Positions 60,707 to 64,000 of a stretch of 64,000 bases of DNA are shown here, in pieces (the stretch's first letter is position 1; the number at the start of each line of letters is the position of its first letter). The position numbers and the translations under genes were made by a program. The stretch spans positions 368,835 through 432,834 of the forward strand of contig NZ_BMLT01000001.1 in the NCBI RefSeq assembly GCF_014645375.1. The letters run 5' to 3'. Source of the DNA: Marinobacterium nitratireducens. Its GTDB lineage: Bacteria; Pseudomonadota; Gammaproteobacteria; Pseudomonadales; Balneatricaceae. The notes beneath the pieces are model-generated. The model had not been told where the DNA came from. It was given only the letters and a program-made list of their open reading frames with translations, and made no database searches.

Positions 60707-60729
60707 TAGTATTTATTTTCGCGATACTA
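60707..60729. promoter_or_regulatory. LysR-type binding site candidate
   Basis: TAGTAT at 60707-60712 and ATACTA at 60724-60729 form a perfect inverted repeat, with T and A rich flanks, in the gap between the divergent LysR and monooxygenase genes. A dyad of this kind, 15 bp from the LysR start, is the usual place for autoregulation and activation. Confidence 0.5.
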
Positions 60730-60821
60730 TTTATCCGAACTAGCAATTAGTCAAATCCTTCCGTGCGCTTTAGTCTGAAGCTCCATCCGTTCTCCATAAA
60801 TACAAAATGCGGGAAAATCCC

Positions 60822-61946
60822 ATGAATGACGAGAAACCCGTCCTGATCGTAGGTGGCGGCATCGCCGGTCTCTGTGCCGCAATAGCCCTGTGCCGGCAAG
60901 GGTTTGAAGTAGAGCTGGTCGAGATTCGCCCGACATGGAATATCCCGGGGGTGGGAATCATCCAGCAGAGCAACGTGGTGCGCGAAATGGCGCGACTTGG
61001 CGTGCTGGATGCCTACCTGCGCGCGGGTTTCGCTTTCGACGATGTCGCGCTTTACGACGAACGGGGTGTCCAGACAGTACGCATGCCGGGACGCCGGCTG
61101 GCGGGGCCAGACTATCCGGCGAATATCGGCATTTCCAGGCAGGCGCTGCACCGGGTGCTCTACGAAGCCGCCACCGGTCTTGGCGCACGCATTCGGTTGG
61201 GCGCGACGGTTGCCGAGTGCGATGAACGCGACGACGGCGTGAACGTGCATTTTACCGATGGTATACGCGCAAACTATGCACTAGTCATCGGTGCCGACGG
61301 GATCTACTCGAAGATTCGCGGTCTGCTGTTCCAGGATCGCTACCAGCCGGTTTACACCGGGCAGGCGGTATGGCGATACAACTTCCCGCGGCGGGCGGAA
61401 ATCGATCACCTGGCGGTCTTTTCCGGGCCCCGGGGCAACGCCGGGCTGGTTCCGATTTCGGAGGATCTGATGTACCTGTTCCTGACCTCGTGCGAAGGGC
61501 CCGGTCCGCATATCGATAAAAGCCGCCTGACGGTGCAGATGAGGGATCACCTGGGCGAGTTTGGCGGCGTCGTCGGCGAACTCGCTGATCAGATAACCGA
61601 TAACTCGAAGGTGGTGTGCCGGCCGCTGGAAACGGTTTTTGTCGACGAAAACTGGTTCCGTGGGCGGCTGGTGCTGATCGGTGATGCCGCCCATGCCACC
61701 ACGCCGCATCTCGGACAAGGCGCGGGAATGGCGATCGAGGATGCCATCGTGCTGAGCGAGGAACTTGCCGGCGATGGCAGTCTGAATACACGACTGGAGC
61801 GATTCATGGCGCGCCGTTTCGAGCGCTGCCGATTTATCAGCGAAGGTTCCGTTCTTGCCGGCGAGCGGGAAATGGCCGGCGACCGGAGTTTTGATCGCGC
61901 GGCCCTGACGACTCGGATGCAGCTTGTGACCGCGCAACCTATCTGA
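60822..61946 (+). CDS. Group A FAD-dependent aromatic monooxygenase (copy 2)
   Basis: A 374-aa hydroxylase paralogous to the one at 39806. GGGIAGLCAAIALCRQG is the ADP-binding motif, ALVIGADGIYSKIRGLLF the DG motif and LVLIGDAAHATTPHLGQGAGM the FAD-phosphate motif. A second ATG 15 bp upstream (60807) is possible; I prefer 60822 because it begins directly before the beta strand and has GGGA upstream. It is divergent from LysR and 209 bp ahead of a Rieske ferredoxin gene. A role in making the catecholic substrate of the VOC dioxygenase is plausible (inference). Confidence 0.9.
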   Translation: MNDEKPVLIVGGGIAGLCAAIALCRQGFEVELVEIRPTWNIPGVGIIQQSNVVREMARLGVLDAYLRAGFAFDDVALYDERGVQTVRMPGRRLAGPDYPANIGISRQALHRVLYEAATGLGARIRLGATVAECDERDDGVNVHFTDGIRANYALVIGADGIYSKIRGLLFQDRYQPVYTGQAVWRYNFPRRAEIDHLAVFSGPRGNAGLVPISEDLMYLFLTSCEGPGPHIDKSRLTVQMRDHLGEFGGVVGELADQITDNSKVVCRPLETVFVDENWFRGRLVLIGDAAHATTPHLGQGAGMAIEDAIVLSEELAGDGSLNTRLERFMARRFERCRFISEGSVLAGEREMAGDRSFDRAALTTRMQLVTAQPI

Positions 61947-62155
61947 GCGCGGGCAGCTGAACCGGCCGGCGCGACCGCGCGTGATAAACCCCTGATATCA
62001 CGTCGGCGAATGGCTGGGATCGGCAAAGGTGATTTTCCCCTCGGCCGGCAGCCGCTGTACGCTGGGCTCTGCAGACTGAACCCAGCCAAACTTCCTGGTC
62101 GCGCAGACGCGAGCATTTCATGCTCGAGACGCTTCATGTTTTGAGGAGATTCATC

Positions 62156-62485
62156 TTGACCTACCTCTGCCAGCTCAGCGAGCTTCGCCATGACAGTGCC
62201 ATCGGGCTGGATCCCTGGTGTGACGGCAGGGATACCCTGATCGCGTTGCGGTACGGCGATGGCGTCCGGGTCTTTCGCAACAACTGTCCCCACTACGACG
62301 TGCCGATGCACTATCGCAAGAATGGGTTCATGACCGCGGACGGGCAGCATCTTGTGTGTTTTGCCCACGGTGCGCTGTTCCGGCCGGATTCCGGGGAGTG
62401 TGTACTGGGCCCCTGTCTCGGACAGTCGCTAAAGGCGCTGGAGGTGAGTATTGATGACAAGGGTAGTGTCTGGCTGGTGGGTTAA
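62156..62485 (+). CDS. Rieske-type [2Fe-2S] ferredoxin
   Basis: A 109-aa small Rieske protein. Cluster ligands are in NNCPHYDVPM (Cys-x-His) and LVCFAHGALFRPDSGEC (Cys-x2-His). The length is that of the stand-alone ferredoxins of ring-hydroxylating oxygenases, or of NirD-like subunits. The start is a TTG at 62156 with GAGGAG seven bases upstream; no ATG in the frame fits as well. It might feed a Rieske oxygenase, for instance the deleted one at 56590 or one outside the window, since the VanA/VanB pair has its own reductase with a different kind of cluster. The 195 bp after it hold no gene I can support. Confidence 0.83.
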   Translation: MTYLCQLSELRHDSAIGLDPWCDGRDTLIALRYGDGVRVFRNNCPHYDVPMHYRKNGFMTADGQHLVCFAHGALFRPDSGECVLGPCLGQSLKALEVSIDDKGSVWLVG

Positions 62486-62680
62486 GCTGGCGGGGCGTTG
62501 CCAGCACGATCTGAACCAGGCTGAGCATGTATCGACTCATCGCTGGGTTGCGCCGCATCAACCTCGCTGAAAGCGTTAAACAGTGTACCAATGCGGCTCC
62601 ACTCATCCTACTTTGGGCTCCTGGTGTTCCCGAGAATCAGCGAAGAATCTTTTTTCCAGGGCGTGAGCGATACTGCGGCA

Positions 62681-64000
62681 TCAGCGTAGCCCCAGGCGTT
62701 TCAAAAGGCGGTAAAAGTTGCCGCGGTCCAGTCCCAGACTGCGTGCGGCGGCGGCCATGTTGTCGTGCTGCTCGTCGAGGCGTTGCGTGATGAAGGCGCG
62801 CTGGAAGTCGTCGACCGCGTCTTTCAGTGTGCGGTCGTCCGCGGCGGCAGCGTTCGGCGGCTCGACGTCCGCGCCGGTCCCTGGTGGGGATACATCGGTA
62901 TCGAGGCCGAGGTGGCGACGCTGCAGCACCACGGTATCGCGGTCGCTGTCGGAGCGTGCCTTCAACGCGGCCCGGCTCAGCAAATGCTCGAGTTCGCGGA
63001 CGTTTCCCGGCCAGCCGTAGTTCAGCAGTGCCTGACGGGCGTCCGCCGAGAGCCGCAGCGCGCGGATACCGAGTCGGCGCTGGCTGGTTTCCAGCAGGTA
63101 CCCGGCCAGCAGCAGGATGTCCTGACCGCGCTCGCGTAGCGGCGGCACCAGCACCGGATACACCGACAGGCGATGGTAGAGGTCGGCGCGAAAGCGCCCG
63201 TCGCGCACTTCCTGCTGCAGGTCGCGGTTGGTGGCCGCGACGATGCGAACGTCGCTGTGCAGTACCTGGTCGCTGCCGACGCGTTGTATCTCGCCGCTTT
63301 GCAGCGCCCGCAGCAGTTTGGCCTGTATCGCCAGCGGCAACTCGCCGATCTCGTCGAGAAAGAGGGTGCCACCGTCGGCGATTTCGAACTTGCCGGCGCG
63401 GTCCTCGACGGCGCCGGAAAATGCGCCCTTGCGGTGTCCGAACAGCTCGCTCTCGGCAATGCTTTCCGGCAGCGCCGCGCAGTTGACCTGTACCATCGGC
63501 TGTTCGGCCCGATCCGACAGAGCGTGCACCTGTCGCGCCACCAACTCCTTGCCGACCCCGGTTTCCCCCTGCACCAGTACCGCAAGACTGGAGCGGGCGA
63601 CGATCGCGATCTCGTCGCGCAGTCGCTGCATCGGCACGCTCTCGCCGATGATTTCGCTGCCCCGGCCTTCCTCCTGCAGGGCGCGCGCCACCCGGTGCTC
63701 CCGCTCGGCGCGCGCCTCCAGCCGGTCCATGCGCTCGGCGGCCTTTACCGTCGCCTCGGCCAGGCCGATGAAGGTGCGCAGTTCCACGGCGTCGATGCGG
63801 TCGAAGGTCGCCGGTTGCAGCGCATCCAGGGTCAGTACGCCCCAGGGCCGTTCGTCGATATACAGCGAGGCGCCCATGCAGTCGTGCACGTGCAGCTGAT
63901 GATCCTGGGTTTCCACCAGACCGTCGTAGGGGTCCGGCAGCGGGCTGTCGGCGGCGAAACGTACCGGCTCGCGCGAGCGCAGCAGGCGCTCCAGCCGGGG
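62681..64000 (-). CDS. norR: NorR-like sigma54-dependent activator (partial, runs off the window)
   Basis: At least 440 codons of an enhancer-binding protein continue past the window end. The visible N-terminal part is a GAF-like domain (RFAADSPLPDPYDGLVE, LHVHDCMGASLYIDERPWGV), which in NorR senses nitric oxide with a non-heme iron. Then come the AAA+ domain with Walker A GETGVGKE, the loop GAFSGA where most family members have GAFTGA, Walker B GGTLFLDEIGEL and the arginine finger region, and a C-terminal Fis-type HTH (NMAAAARSLGLDRGNFYRLL). It would activate a nitric-oxide-detoxifying gene divergently located beyond the window. The Thr-to-Ser change in the sigma54-contact loop is conservative. 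Confidence 0.88.
   Translation of the reverse strand, partial: PRLERLLRSREPVRFAADSPLPDPYDGLVETQDHQLHVHDCMGASLYIDERPWGVLTLDALQPATFDRIDAVELRTFIGLAEATVKAAERMDRLEARAEREHRVARALQEEGRGSEIIGESVPMQRLRDEIAIVARSSLAVLVQGETGVGKELVARQVHALSDRAEQPMVQVNCAALPESIAESELFGHRKGAFSGAVEDRAGKFEIADGGTLFLDEIGELPLAIQAKLLRALQSGEIQRVGSDQVLHSDVRIVAATNRDLQQEVRDGRFRADLYHRLSVYPVLVPPLRERGQDILLLAGYLLETSQRRLGIRALRLSADARQALLNYGWPGNVRELEHLLSRAALKARSDSDRDTVVLQRRHLGLDTDVSPPGTGADVEPPNAAAADDRTLKDAVDDFQRAFITQRLDEQHDNMAAAARSLGLDRGNFYRLLKRLGLR

Overview
The window looks like an accessory region of a Gram-negative proteobacterium, most likely a gammaproteobacterium (chromosomal island or plasmid; low confidence on lineage). Pointers are the outer-membrane DUF1302 protein, periplasmic binding proteins, VanA/VanB-type Rieske systems, a NorR-type activator, an ICE-type (MobH-like) relaxase relic and the mix of IS families. 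No tRNA, rRNA, CRISPR array or replication origin was recognised.

Region 1 (1-6.1 kb) is IS debris around one intact gene: an ISNCY-type relic, an IS256-family element cutting off a methyltransferase-like fragment, an exported PhoA-family alkaline phosphatase, and a twice-frameshifted IS1380-family transposase.

Region 2 (6.1-31 kb) is a catabolic patchwork broken up by insertion sequences. It holds a GMC oxidoreductase / unknown protein / metallo-beta-lactamase-fold lactonase block (6.2-9.2 kb). Next comes a long AT-richer operon (11.4-20.3 kb) encoding a 3-hydroxyisobutyrate-dehydrogenase-like enzyme, a carboxymuconolactone-decarboxylase-like protein, a small unknown protein, an alpha/beta hydrolase, a complete type-1 ABC importer and a succinate-semialdehyde-type dehydrogenase. 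Further on are a GntR/FCD regulator with an overlapping thioesterase, a zinc alcohol dehydrogenase, a second lactonase and a second GntR/FCD regulator. GTAATAC-like or ATTGT/ACAAT palindromes sit before three of these units, so they may form one regulon. Lactonase, alcohol dehydrogenase and semialdehyde dehydrogenase together suggest lactone or hydroxy-acid catabolism (inference). Between them lie an IS21 remnant, two IS110-family (IS1111-type) elements, several IS5 relics, and IS481, IS3-like and IS1634 fragments. One IS1111-type element is inserted cleanly inside an IS5 transposase gene.

Region 3 (31-35.7 kb) is mostly broken DNA: a cNMP-binding-domain protein, a truncated and frameshifted ICE relaxase, and the 3' end of a sulfite reductase gene followed by a DUF934 pseudogene.

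Region 4 (35.7-62.5 kb) is a GC-rich, largely intact degradation cluster. A minus-strand operon encodes a VanA/VanB-like Rieske oxygenase and reductase plus a TRAP binding protein; a MarR gene is divergent with palindromes between. The plus strand carries a flavin monooxygenase, two formylglycine-type sulfatases, a DUF1302/DUF1329/YCF48/MMPL envelope module, an MFS permease, a cupin, an FAH-family hydrolase, a DenD-like dehydrogenase and a cyclase-family hydrolase. Two genes, an SDR and a Rieske oxygenase, are reduced to N-terminus-plus-C-terminus scars. A minus-strand pair encodes an extradiol-type VOC dioxygenase and a C-C-bond-hydrolase-like enzyme, and is followed by LysR, a second flavin monooxygenase and a Rieske ferredoxin. 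The likely theme is import, desulfation and/or demethylation, hydroxylation, meta-cleavage and side-chain hydrolysis of an aromatic or polycyclic compound (inference). The window ends inside a norR-like gene.
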